A DNA stretch of 46,257 bases from Bacillota bacterium. GTDB lineage: Bacteria > Bacillota > Clostridia > Christensenellales > CAG-138. The stretch covers positions 1 to 46,257 of the forward strand of contig JAEWYO010000021.1 of assembly GCA_023395595.1 (NCBI GenBank), read 5' to 3'. The notes beneath the pieces are model-generated. The model ran no database searches. It saw nothing but the letters and a program-made list of their open reading frames with translations, and had not been told where the DNA came from. Shown here piece after piece: positions 7,247 through 13,622 of the stretch. The position numbers and the translations under genes are program-made. Each line of letters opens with the position of its first letter. Within the stretch, counting starts at the first letter, position 1.

Positions 7247-9238
7247 ATGCAACACTCGCAAAGAATCTGGAAAGGCGCATTCTCCCTCTTGCTTGTCGCA
7301 CTCATGCTGCTGCAATTCGGCTGCTTGGGTGAGACGGTGCATGCGCTGGATTATTCTTTGGAGAGTGAACTCTATACCGATCAGCCGGAGGTGACCCCGC
7401 AGAGCGCGGAGCAAACACCGGTTTCTACGGATACGGCGAGCCAAACACCGACTCCGATGCCGACACCAACACCGCAAACCACTCCAGCCGCGTCCGCGCA
7501 ATCCGGCGAAACCCCAACACCGGCACCGCAGAACTCAGACGCGGGAACGGAAACTCCACTTCCGTCTCAAACGCCGGAGCTGCATCGCCTGACCGTCCTG
7601 GTACAGGATGCCTCTGCGGTTGCTCTGGTTGGCGCGCGGGTCATGCTGTTTCAGGATGGGGCTGTGCTCTTTTCCGGCATGACGGGGAGCGACGGAAATG
7701 TCTCTTGGATGCTGGCACCCGGGCGCAGCTATCGGGTGAAGGCGGCGCTTTCCGGCTATGTGTCGAGCGACGGGGACGATAGAACATATGATATGGCGCA
7801 GGATGCGTCGGTAAAGATCACACTTGTGCAGAGCACACCCGGCGAAGCGGGAAGTGCAACGCCGACACCGCTGCCCGTGCCGGAAGCTGCACCGGGTAAG
7901 GTGTCGATCACTGCAAACGATCTAACGATTCAGCCCAAACAGGCGGGCTTTACCCTGTTGGACGGCGTACACGCGCAGACGGAGTTTGGCCAGCCGGTAG
8001 CGGTTTGGGTTGTGGACAAAGGCGGATTCTCCGCGGACATGCCGGGCTTCTATACGGTGACTTATGGCGCGTTTCAGGAGGGCAAACTCATCACCACCAC
8101 GCGCACCATCACCGTGGAAGGCGCAACGGAGGAAACCGCAACGCAAGAGCAGCCGCAGGCACCGTCCGGCAGCAGCAAAGAGCGCTATGAGATCTTGATG
8201 GCATATCGCGATGAAATCGGAGAACAGCTCAGCGAGCGCATCGCAGCACTGAACGAAGCATATATTCAAAAAGTCACGCAGGCACGCGCGGAGAACAACG
8301 AATCCCGCATTCTCGCGCCGAGCGCCGCGGAGAACGACACCGACAACATGACCACCGCGGCAACAGATGTTCAGCAGACGGAAGAGGTCCGCGTGACCAA
8401 CTGGCCGGACGTTCTGGCGACGTTCCTCGCCCAAAATGTGGCAAATGAAGACCGCCCGCTAGACAAATATGAGCTGCTGGAGATTCCGCTGGATCGCCTC
8501 GATGGCGTGTTCTGGGACATGAACCCGATTGAGGTCTTCCGCATGGATGGGACGGCAAACGTCCTGCTCAGCGCAAAGTCCTATGAGGATATGGCAGATG
8601 CTTATGACATGAGTGCGCGCCGAAAGACCTTCCTCTATGAGCTGATGCAGCCGGAATTCCAGCGTACCTTTGCGTCCATGACGGGGAACACCGCGTTTTT
8701 TGAAACATCCAAGGAAGGTCTCGACGAACTGCTCGACACCTTGCCGGACGGTACAAATGTGGAGCGCAAGCAGGTTGTGGAGACCGCGTTCTCGCTTGTT
8801 GGAAAAATCTCCTATGTGTTCGGCGGCAAATACAACCGTCTTGGTTGGAACAACGAGTGGGGTAACGCCAACGAGGCGGAGGAAGGCGAAAAGGTCAGAA
8901 TCTCGCGCGATGAAGGACTCGATTGCAGCGGGTTTGTGAGCTGGGTGTTCATCAATGCGCTGGGTGATCCTGCGGCGCTGCGCGTCATCGGCAACGGTTC
9001 AAGCAATCAATGGGCGCATTCCGAAGCCATCGGCTGGGACGAAGGTAAGCCGGGTGATCTTGCGTTTTATTGTGCGCCGGGCCAGCGGCAGTATAACCAC
9101 GTCGGCGTAATCGTCGCTGTGGACGACGACGGCAGCTATCTCGTTGCGCATTGCTCCTCTGTGCAGGACGGCGTTGTCGTGACCGATGGCTGGAGCACGG
9201 GATTTCGTTACCTGCGCCGACCGGCGTTCTTCCAATAA
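7247..9238 (+). CDS. Secreted multidomain NlpC/P60 cell-wall hydrolase
   Basis: A 663-aa exported protein. The signal segment ends at FGCLGETVHA-LDYS. The Gln at -3 makes the Cys a poor lipobox, while VHA fits signal peptidase I, whose gene lies just upstream. A Pro/Thr linker (residues ~45-105) leads to a carboxypeptidase-regulatory-like beta domain (LTVLVQDASAVALVGARVMLF). After a second linker comes an Ig-like domain (ITANDLTIQPKQAGF to TITVEGA), then a helical segment (~300-500). The C-terminal NlpC/P60 domain has catalytic Cys about 560 in GLDCSGFVSW, His 618 in YNHVGVIV and His 635 in VAHCSS. It probably cuts peptidoglycan stem peptides. The ATG at 7247 has AAGGA 13 nt upstream; TTG at 7220 is an alternative. 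Confidence 0.85.
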   Translation: MQHSQRIWKGAFSLLLVALMLLQFGCLGETVHALDYSLESELYTDQPEVTPQSAEQTPVSTDTASQTPTPMPTPTPQTTPAASAQSGETPTPAPQNSDAGTETPLPSQTPELHRLTVLVQDASAVALVGARVMLFQDGAVLFSGMTGSDGNVSWMLAPGRSYRVKAALSGYVSSDGDDRTYDMAQDASVKITLVQSTPGEAGSATPTPLPVPEAAPGKVSITANDLTIQPKQAGFTLLDGVHAQTEFGQPVAVWVVDKGGFSADMPGFYTVTYGAFQEGKLITTTRTITVEGATEETATQEQPQAPSGSSKERYEILMAYRDEIGEQLSERIAALNEAYIQKVTQARAENNESRILAPSAAENDTDNMTTAATDVQQTEEVRVTNWPDVLATFLAQNVANEDRPLDKYELLEIPLDRLDGVFWDMNPIEVFRMDGTANVLLSAKSYEDMADAYDMSARRKTFLYELMQPEFQRTFASMTGNTAFFETSKEGLDELLDTLPDGTNVERKQVVETAFSLVGKISYVFGGKYNRLGWNNEWGNANEAEEGEKVRISRDEGLDCSGFVSWVFINALGDPAALRVIGNGSSNQWAHSEAIGWDEGKPGDLAFYCAPGQRQYNHVGVIVAVDDDGSYLVAHCSSVQDGVVVTDGWSTGFRYLRRPAFFQ

Positions 9239-9315
9239 TGGAAGAAAAAAACGGCAGGTAACAAAAAATGCCGCAAAAGAAAGCGCTTTTCGGGAAAAAT
9301 AAGGCGGAACATGCA

Positions 9316-9344
9316 TTGTAAAACGCGAATGATTACATTATAAT
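9316..9344 (+). promoter_or_regulatory. Promoter-like element P1 upstream of Tad operon
   Basis: TTGTAA (9316-9321), 17-bp spacer, perfect TATAAT (9339-9344). The -10 lies in an inverted repeat, and the decamer GATGTAACGG begins five bases downstream. Confidence 0.45.
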
Positions 9345-9473
9345 CGAAGATGTAACGGTTAGATGTATGAATGCACCGTGCATATGTGGCACAGAAGTGA
9401 ACCATACTGACGATTCCGACGGCGATAATTACGATGTAACGGCTAAATACACCGTGATTACGTGTATAATCAC

Positions 9474-9502
9474 TTGACAACTGTTGCGCATTTTGATATT
9501 TT
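9474..9502 (+). promoter_or_regulatory. Promoter-like element P2 upstream of Tad operon
   Basis: Perfect TTGACA (9474-9479), 17-bp spacer, TATTTT (9497-9502). The -35 box abuts the inverted repeat GTGATTA-N6-TAATCAC (9454-9473), a possible operator. Confidence 0.4.
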
Positions 9503-10124
9503 TATGGCACTGCAGTTTTGTACCCTTGTACACAAATGCACAGCGCGGGCGAAGAAACGCGCCGCATGAGACTGTTAATTATTCATGAACTTTCGCGGTT
9601 TTTTATGCAATCATTTCGCGCATCGGTTAATATGGAGAAAAAGGCGGAATAAAAGGGTTTTTTCTCCCCGATGTAACGATTTCTGCCACAGATACATCCA
9701 TAAATTAATGTATATTAAGTAACCCGCATACGTGTGAATCGATAACGTCCGCATTACGCGAAAAGATAGTAAATCGATCATGCGTGCACCGGTTCCGGCG
9801 AGAGGTCCAACGCATATGCAGCCATCTGTTACGTGTATTCACGTACAACCGGTGGTGGACTTCATCCAGATGAACAACTACATCGTGGTGCTAAAATGCG
9901 GCAAGACCGCTCGTGCGCAGTGATTTCCGGAAATTATTCCTATATGGGAAGCGTTTTCCAGCGCGAGAGCTGTTGTAATTTAACAAAATTCAGTTCGTTA
10001 TCCTTCCGGATTGTTCCATCCCGTTCTCGCGTAATAGCGGCACAGCGCGAGAATATCGATTGAAGCGCCGCTCAGGTTTGCACAAGAACAACCGTTGTAC
10101 CTTGATAGCTGTATATCAATGCGA

Positions 10125-10224
10125 TTCTTCCCACGCAAATGGCACAACCCGTGAAAGCGGGCGTCGCAAAGCTATAGGGCCTACCGGCAGAAATGCCCAA
10201 GGCAGCCAGTTTCCGAATGAAGAA
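10125..10224 (+). promoter_or_regulatory. Cyclic-di-GMP class I (GEMM-I) riboswitch
   Basis: The RNA matches the GEMM-I core piece by piece. CACGCAAATGGCACAACC is followed by a hairpin capped by a GTGAAAGC loop segment, then CGTCGCAAAGC. Next come GGGCCTA, a GGCA-GAAA-TGCC hairpin, and the 3' strand AAGGCAGCC. A TTCTTC/GAAGAA closing stem (10125-10130 with 10219-10224) brackets it. The order and spacing align with the Vibrio Vc2 aptamer (CACGCA-N-A-N-GGCAAACC...GACGCAAAGCC...GGCCUA...AGGUAGC). A terminator follows 46 nt later, then the prepilin peptidase gene, so it should control read-through into the Tad operon. Confidence 0.88.
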
Positions 10225-10234
10225 CTCACGTTTC

Positions 10235-10265
10235 GCACAACCGTCCGAAAGACGGCTTGGTTGTG
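10235..10265 (+). promoter_or_regulatory. Switching hairpin of the riboswitch expression platform
   Basis: GCACAACC (10235-10242) can pair with GGTTGTG (10259-10265) around an inner CCGTC/GACGG stem. The same GGTTGTG can instead pair with CACAACC inside the aptamer core (10143-10149), giving two exclusive folds. It has only a short TTTC tail, so it is probably not itself the terminator. Confidence 0.5.
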
Positions 10266-10269
10266 TTTC

Positions 10270-10326
10270 AAAAAAAACGTAACGGTTCAAATTCATGAGG
10301 GATTTGAGCCGTTTTGTCTTTTTTTG
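10270..10326 (+). terminator. Intrinsic terminator downstream of c-di-GMP riboswitch
   Basis: AACGGTTCAAAT (10281-10292) pairs with ATTTGAGCCGTT (10302-10313), one G-U wobble, 9-nt loop, then TTGTCTTTTTTT. An A tract precedes the stem. It lies between riboswitch and operon and would have to be bypassed for expression. Confidence 0.8.
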
Positions 10327-10389
10327 ATATGGCTATCATAAAAACCCAATACCTTTGTGATGATTGGTGAAGATTGAGGAGAAACAAGG

Positions 10390-11016
10390 ATGCAGGTTTT
10401 ACTGCCGGTTTTTTACGGCGCTGCTCTGGGCGCCGCCTTGGCGGTTCCCGCGCGGCTCCTCTCAGAATTGTTGCTCAAGCGGCGCGGATTTGAGGCGCAG
10501 ATGGAGCGCAAGCACTTTCTCATTTTGCTTGTTGCAATGGCGCTCATCGGCGGTGTGATCGGCTGGCGGGCAGGCGTAACCTTCCGCGGGCTGTATCTCA
10601 TGCTCCTGCTCTTGGTTTCTGCGTGCACGTTTTATATCGACGCAAAGCACCGCGTGATTCCAAACGAGCTGTGGCTTGCCGTGCTGGTTTTCGCCGTAGC
10701 ATTCGGCGTTTCCGGCGCAATCCGATTTCAGATTTGGCAATCGCTTCTGGGGTTTGCGGTGTGCTTCGTCATCTTCTTTCTCCCGAGCCTATTCGGGCAA
10801 AAGATCGGAGCTGGCGATGTGAAGCTTGCAGCCGCAATGGGATTTGCGCTCGGCTTGACGGGCAGCCTCTATGCAATTGCATGCATGGGCGCAATGGTGC
10901 TGCTGTATCTGCTGCTCGACCAGAGCACGCCTCTGGCACAACGCCTGAAGACGATGATCCCGATGGGGCCGTTTCTCGCGCTGGCGCTGGTTGCGATGTC
11001 GATCATCCTCGTGTAA
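10390..11016 (+). CDS. tadV: Prepilin peptidase, A24 family (TadV/CpaA-like)
   Basis: A 208-aa membrane aspartyl protease that trims the leader from Flp prepilins, the first gene of the Tad operon. Several membrane helices fill the protein. The two catalytic aspartates are visible: one in FYIDAKHRVIPNEL (near residue 82) and one in the GxGD motif IGAGDVKLAAAMGFALG (near 140). There is no N-terminal methyltransferase domain, as is usual for the short Tad-type enzymes. The ATG at 10390 has GAGGAG about nine bases upstream. It is expressed behind the c-di-GMP riboswitch and terminator. Confidence 0.88.
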   Translation: MQVLLPVFYGAALGAALAVPARLLSELLLKRRGFEAQMERKHFLILLVAMALIGGVIGWRAGVTFRGLYLMLLLLVSACTFYIDAKHRVIPNELWLAVLVFAVAFGVSGAIRFQIWQSLLGFAVCFVIFFLPSLFGQKIGAGDVKLAAAMGFALGLTGSLYAIACMGAMVLLYLLLDQSTPLAQRLKTMIPMGPFLALALVAMSIILV

Positions 11017-11136
11017 CGCAGCTCTTTCGTACAAGAGCACGATGGCGCAATTGTGCGCAAAACAGGAATCCGGAACGTACAAGCGTTCTCAAAATAGGGC
11101 AAATGCCCGGAAAAATAAAATTGGAGGTAATAGGAC
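11017..11136 (+). repeat. Run of four small hairpins before the first pilin gene
   Basis: Four short perfect stems follow one another: GCTCTT/AAGAGC, GCGCA/TGCGC, GAACG/CGTTC and GGGC/GCCC. They may protect or punctuate the message between peptidase and pilins. None has a T tract. Confidence 0.45.
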
Positions 11137-11289
11137 ATGATGAAACTTTGGAAGAACGAAGAAGGCCAGGGCATGGTGGAATACGGTCTGATCATCGCGT
11201 TGGTCGCGATCGTCATCATCGCAGGCATCACGCTGCTGGGCGGCAACATCAACAATCTTTTCACGAAGGTTGCTGGCAACATCAAGTAA
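11137..11289 (+). CDS. flp: Flp pilin, copy 1
   Basis: A 50-aa Flp/Fap-family pilin, too short to be caught by usual length limits. The leader MMKLWKNEEG ends at the family processing site G/QGMVEY, followed by the hydrophobic assembly helix GLIIALVAIVIIAGITLLGG and a short tail NINNLFTKVAGNIK. The start at 11137 has GGAGG about ten bases upstream. It is nearly identical to copies 2 and 3 downstream. After cleavage it would be a mature pilin of about 40 residues that polymerises into the Tad fibre. Confidence 0.9.
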   Translation: MMKLWKNEEGQGMVEYGLIIALVAIVIIAGITLLGGNINNLFTKVAGNIK

Positions 11290-11327
11290 ACCATCTCGCG
11301 AGATACACCGGAAGGAGAAACAGGACC

Positions 11328-11480
11328 GTGAAGAAGTTCTTTAAGAATGAAGAAGGCCAGGGCATGGTGGAATACGGTCTGATCATCGCGTTGGTCGCGA
11401 TCGTCATCATCGCAGGCATCACGCTGCTGGGCGGCAACATCAACAACCTGTTCACGCAGGTCGCCGGTAACATCAAGTAA
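11328..11480 (+). CDS. flp: Flp pilin, copy 2 (GTG start)
   Basis: A 50-aa Flp pilin differing from copy 1 mainly in the leader (MKKFFKNEEG) and one tail residue (Gln for Lys in NLFTQVAGNIK). It starts with GTG at 11328, with AAGGAG ten bases upstream. The processing site G/QGMVEY and the assembly helix are unchanged. A perfect 12-bp palindrome ATCTCGCGAGAT (11293-11304) lies in the gap before it. Confidence 0.9.
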   Translation: MKKFFKNEEGQGMVEYGLIIALVAIVIIAGITLLGGNINNLFTQVAGNIK

Positions 11481-11521
11481 TTCATCACTTTCTAAGATAT
11501 GCTGGAAGGAGGAACATGGGC

Positions 11522-11674
11522 ATGAAGAAGTTTTTCATGAATGAAGAAGGCCAGGGCATGGTGGAATACGGTCTGATCATCGCGCTGGTCGCGATCGTCA
11601 TCATCGCGGGTATCACACTGCTGGGCGGCAACATCAACAATCTTTTCACGAAGGTTGCGGGCAACATCAAGTAA
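11522..11674 (+). CDS. flp: Flp pilin, copy 3
   Basis: A 50-aa Flp pilin (leader MKKFFMNEEG) whose mature part is the same as copy 1. I prefer the ATG at 11522, nine bases after AGGAGG, to the in-frame ATG at 11516, which is only three bases away. The mature coding sequence is almost identical at nucleotide level to copies 1 and 2, which suggests recent duplication or gene conversion. Confidence 0.9.
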   Translation: MKKFFMNEEGQGMVEYGLIIALVAIVIIAGITLLGGNINNLFTKVAGNIK

Positions 11675-11711
11675 TCCAACGCGGTATTGTTGAATGGGAA
11701 GAGGATACGCA

Positions 11712-11864
11712 ATGTTAAAATGCTTCGCTTACAGTGAACGGGGACAAGGGCTTGTGGAATACGCCCTGATCCTGATGCTCGTGGCGCTGCTCGTCATCGG
11801 CGGGCTTACGCTGCTTGGCGGAAACGTAGCCACATTTTTTACAAAAGCCAGCAATGCTTTTTGA
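11712..11864 (+). CDS. Flp pilin-like protein, divergent copy 4
   Basis: Also 50 residues, but clearly diverged: leader MLKCFAYSERG, processing site G/QGLVEY, helix ALILMLVALLVIGGLTLLGG, tail NVATFFTKASNAF. The start at 11712 has AAGAGG about seven bases upstream. The conserved Glu and Tyr after the cleavage site are present. Being different from the three major copies, it may be a minor pilin (initiator or tip) rather than another major subunit; that is inference. Confidence 0.82.
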   Translation: MLKCFAYSERGQGLVEYALILMLVALLVIGGLTLLGGNVATFFTKASNAF

Positions 11865-12258
11865 TGATTGCTGACAGGATATGCCAACCGGCATGTCTGT
11901 AGAAAGCAACTACCATATGGAAGCGGAGCACCTACCTGATTTGCATAGAAAGCACGTTAGGTTGGTTGTTGTTTGTGTCCTCAAAGGCTGGTGAAGGGGA
12001 ATCTGCCCTGACACGATGAAACACACAGGCGAGGCGAACCCCGAAAGCGGTTCGAATCGTCCTGCGGCCAATGATTCGGGATTTACCGGAATGAGAGCGA
12101 CCCTTGCGAACAAAGGCCGCTCTCATTCCGGCACCTGATTGACACACAATCACGTATGATGCGACATCCTCGGTATCTCTGGCGCTGCGGCAAAACCGCT
12201 CCGCCGCGCGAGAGATGCTGATGATTTGGTATCTTACCCTGCAAAAAGGAGGGGAACC
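11865..12258 (+). other. 394-nt structured non-coding stretch between pilins and tadE
   Basis: No convincing gene. It can form many stems: ATGCC-AACC-GGCAT (11881-11894), GTGTC...GACAC enclosing smaller stems (about 11976-12014), and a compound stem around CGAACC/GGTTCG (about 12035-12054) flanked by CAGG/CCTG. The perfect 14-bp hairpin at 12086-12131 closes it. I compared it by eye with common riboswitch cores and found no match. It may be an mRNA-stability or attenuation region, or an unrecognised RNA. Confidence 0.45.
12086..12131 (+). repeat. Strong 14-bp hairpin between pilins and tadE
   Basis: CCGGAATGAGAGCG pairs perfectly with CGCTCTCATTCCGG across an 18-nt loop that can itself form CCTT/AAGG. 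No T run follows, so a message-stabilising or attenuating role is more likely than simple termination. It would help keep pilin mRNA more abundant than the assembly genes. Confidence 0.6.
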
Positions 12259-12720
12259 ATGAATCCGTCAGATTTCGACTGCCAAGACAAAACAGCAAAA
12301 CCGCAACCGCGCGGCAACGCAAGGCTGCGCCGGGAGAGCGGACAATCCGCCGTTGAGATGGCGCTGATGCTGCCGTTGCTGCTGCTGTTGATCTTTGGCA
12401 TGCTGGAGATGGGGTGGCTTGCGACTACGCGGCAGACGATGGACGCCATCACGCGGGAAGCGACGCGCGCGGGCACCGTTGCAGCAAGCACAACCGCCGC
12501 AACAACCGCTGTGAACAACGCGATTACCAGTAAGAAACCAGCCTATATGAATAAGGTAATCACAGTCACGGTCACGTTCTCCAAACCTTCCAGCTTTAAG
12601 GATGGAGATATCACGGTTTCAACCGCATACGATTTGCCGCCACTCACGCCGCTGACGGCGTTTTTGGCGCCTTCGGGGACGTATCATATCGTTTCAACCT
12701 ACACGATGAAGGTAGGCTAG
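12259..12720 (+). CDS. tadE: TadE-like pseudopilin
   Basis: A 153-aa TadE-family protein. The positively charged N-terminus (RLRRESG) is followed by the pseudopilin-type site G/QSAVEM near residue 28 and a hydrophobic helix ALMLPLLLLLIFGMLEMGWLA, then an exported beta-rich tail. TadE-type proteins are minor pilins or pseudopilins processed by the same peptidase as Flp. The ATG at 12259 has AAGGAGGGG upstream. It follows the structured intergenic stretch and starts the assembly part of the operon. Confidence 0.82.
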   Translation: MNPSDFDCQDKTAKPQPRGNARLRRESGQSAVEMALMLPLLLLLIFGMLEMGWLATTRQTMDAITREATRAGTVAASTTAATTAVNNAITSKKPAYMNKVITVTVTFSKPSSFKDGDITVSTAYDLPPLTPLTAFLAPSGTYHIVSTYTMKVG

Positions 12721-12837
12721 CAAAGGGCGATGCAACCGGCATTGTCTCAAAGGACACTCGATTGGGTGTCGGAGAAAGCAACGTGCTTGTCGAGGCAGAC
12801 TGTCCACCAAACCGCTTGATCCGACAGGAGGATAATC

Positions 12838-13614
12838 ATGAAGAAAGTTGTCTTGTTCGCCCTGATTGCCGCACTCTGCGCGGGCGGGTTGCTCTATTTT
12901 TATCTGGGCAATCTGGAGACGCAAAAAGAAGTGAAGGTGGAGTATGACAGCGTGGTTGTCGCGGCAACCGATATTCCCGCCTATACGCCGATCACGGCCG
13001 ACATGGTTACATTCAAGCAGATTCCGGTGGGCTATGCGCATCCGTTGGCTACGCGAACCGTCGAGGACGTGGTTGGTTTCGTGACCGACAGTGCAATCCT
13101 TGCCGGGGAGGAACTGCTACCGTCCAAGTTGAAAAAATACGGCGAGACCGACAGCGGCCTTTCCTATGTCGTGCCGGAAGGCATGCGCGCGGTAACGGTC
13201 GCGGTGGATGAAGTCTCCGGTATTGCGGGGTTTTTGCAGCGCGGCGATTATGTGGACGTGATTTCCTACACCACGACCACCTATGTGCCCGCCCAAGCGC
13301 CCGTGGTTGCCGAGGGTGAGCAACCGACGGCGGATCAACTGCCGCAGACACTGAGCACGACGCTGGTCGCGGCGCAAAATGTTCGCGTTGCCGCGGTTGG
13401 TAAATCCCTCGCCAGCACGACCGCAACAACGGAGGAGCAGGCCGTAGCCGGATACACCAGTGTGACACTGCTGCTCTCGCCGGAGGATACCATGCGCGTC
13501 GTACAAGGCGCAAAGAGCGGCTCAATCGTTTTGATTCTGCGCGCGTCCGGCGATCATACACCGAATACGCAGGAGCCGGTCATCAATGATATGCTTCTGG
13601 TTCGCGCGGAGTAA
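12838..13614 (+). CDS. cpaB: Flp pilus assembly protein CpaB (RcpC-like, SAF domain)
   Basis: A 258-aa protein anchored by one N-terminal helix (residues 4-22). An SAF-type domain starts with VVVAATDIPAYTPITADMVTFKQIPV and a beta-clip segment follows (AVTVAVDEVSGIAGFLQRGDYVDVISY), as in CpaB/RcpC. The C-terminal part (VTLLLSPEDTMRVVQGAKSGSIVLILR) is also typical of the family. In secretin-bearing bacteria CpaB/RcpC works with the secretin; here no secretin gene is present, so it probably acts at the outer face of the membrane. AGGAGG lies seven bases before the ATG. Eight bases separate it from tadZ. Confidence 0.9.
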   Translation: MKKVVLFALIAALCAGGLLYFYLGNLETQKEVKVEYDSVVVAATDIPAYTPITADMVTFKQIPVGYAHPLATRTVEDVVGFVTDSAILAGEELLPSKLKKYGETDSGLSYVVPEGMRAVTVAVDEVSGIAGFLQRGDYVDVISYTTTTYVPAQAPVVAEGEQPTADQLPQTLSTTLVAAQNVRVAAVGKSLASTTATTEEQAVAGYTSVTLLLSPEDTMRVVQGAKSGSIVLILRASGDHTPNTQEPVINDMLLVRAE

Positions 13615-13622
13615 GGGGAAAG

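Larger units (their letters stand above)
9239..10124 (+). promoter_or_regulatory. Long regulatory region upstream of the Tad operon
   Basis: About 890 nt with no credible gene; the few small frames lack binding sites. It is AT-richer than its surroundings and full of short inverted repeats: GATTA-CATTA-TAATC (9331-9345), GTGATTA-N6-TAATCAC (9454-9473) and TACGTG-TATT-CACGTA (9830-9845). It also has GGAGAAAAA/TTTTTCTCC (about 9634-9667), two promoter-like elements, and GATGTAACGG at 9349 and 9433 with a GATGTAACGA variant at 9670. A CGGCA/TGCCG hairpin with seven T on the minus side lies at 9248-9274. Confidence 0.5.

Noticed and set aside
9208..9480. 90-codon minus-strand frame after the NlpC/P60 gene
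   Set aside because: It runs through hairpins and T-rich terminator-like DNA, has no binding site and no protein-like pattern.
10060..10341. Small plus-strand frame before the prepilin peptidase
   Set aside because: It overlaps the c-di-GMP riboswitch and its terminator from end to end.
12049..12058. GGTTCGAATC, resembling the T-arm of a tRNA
   Set aside because: The flanking bases do not form a T stem, no acceptor, D or anticodon arms fit around it, and the pairing goes instead with CGAACC just upstream.
11970..12060. Possible cobalamin, SAM or c-di-AMP riboswitch
   Set aside because: Fragments such as GGTGAAGGGGAA and GATGAAAC look suggestive, but the ordered core motifs of these classes are absent.
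12139..12160. TTGACA with TATGAT before tadE
   Set aside because: The spacer is only 10 bp, too short for a sigma-A promoter, and no better -10 lies at 16-18 bp.
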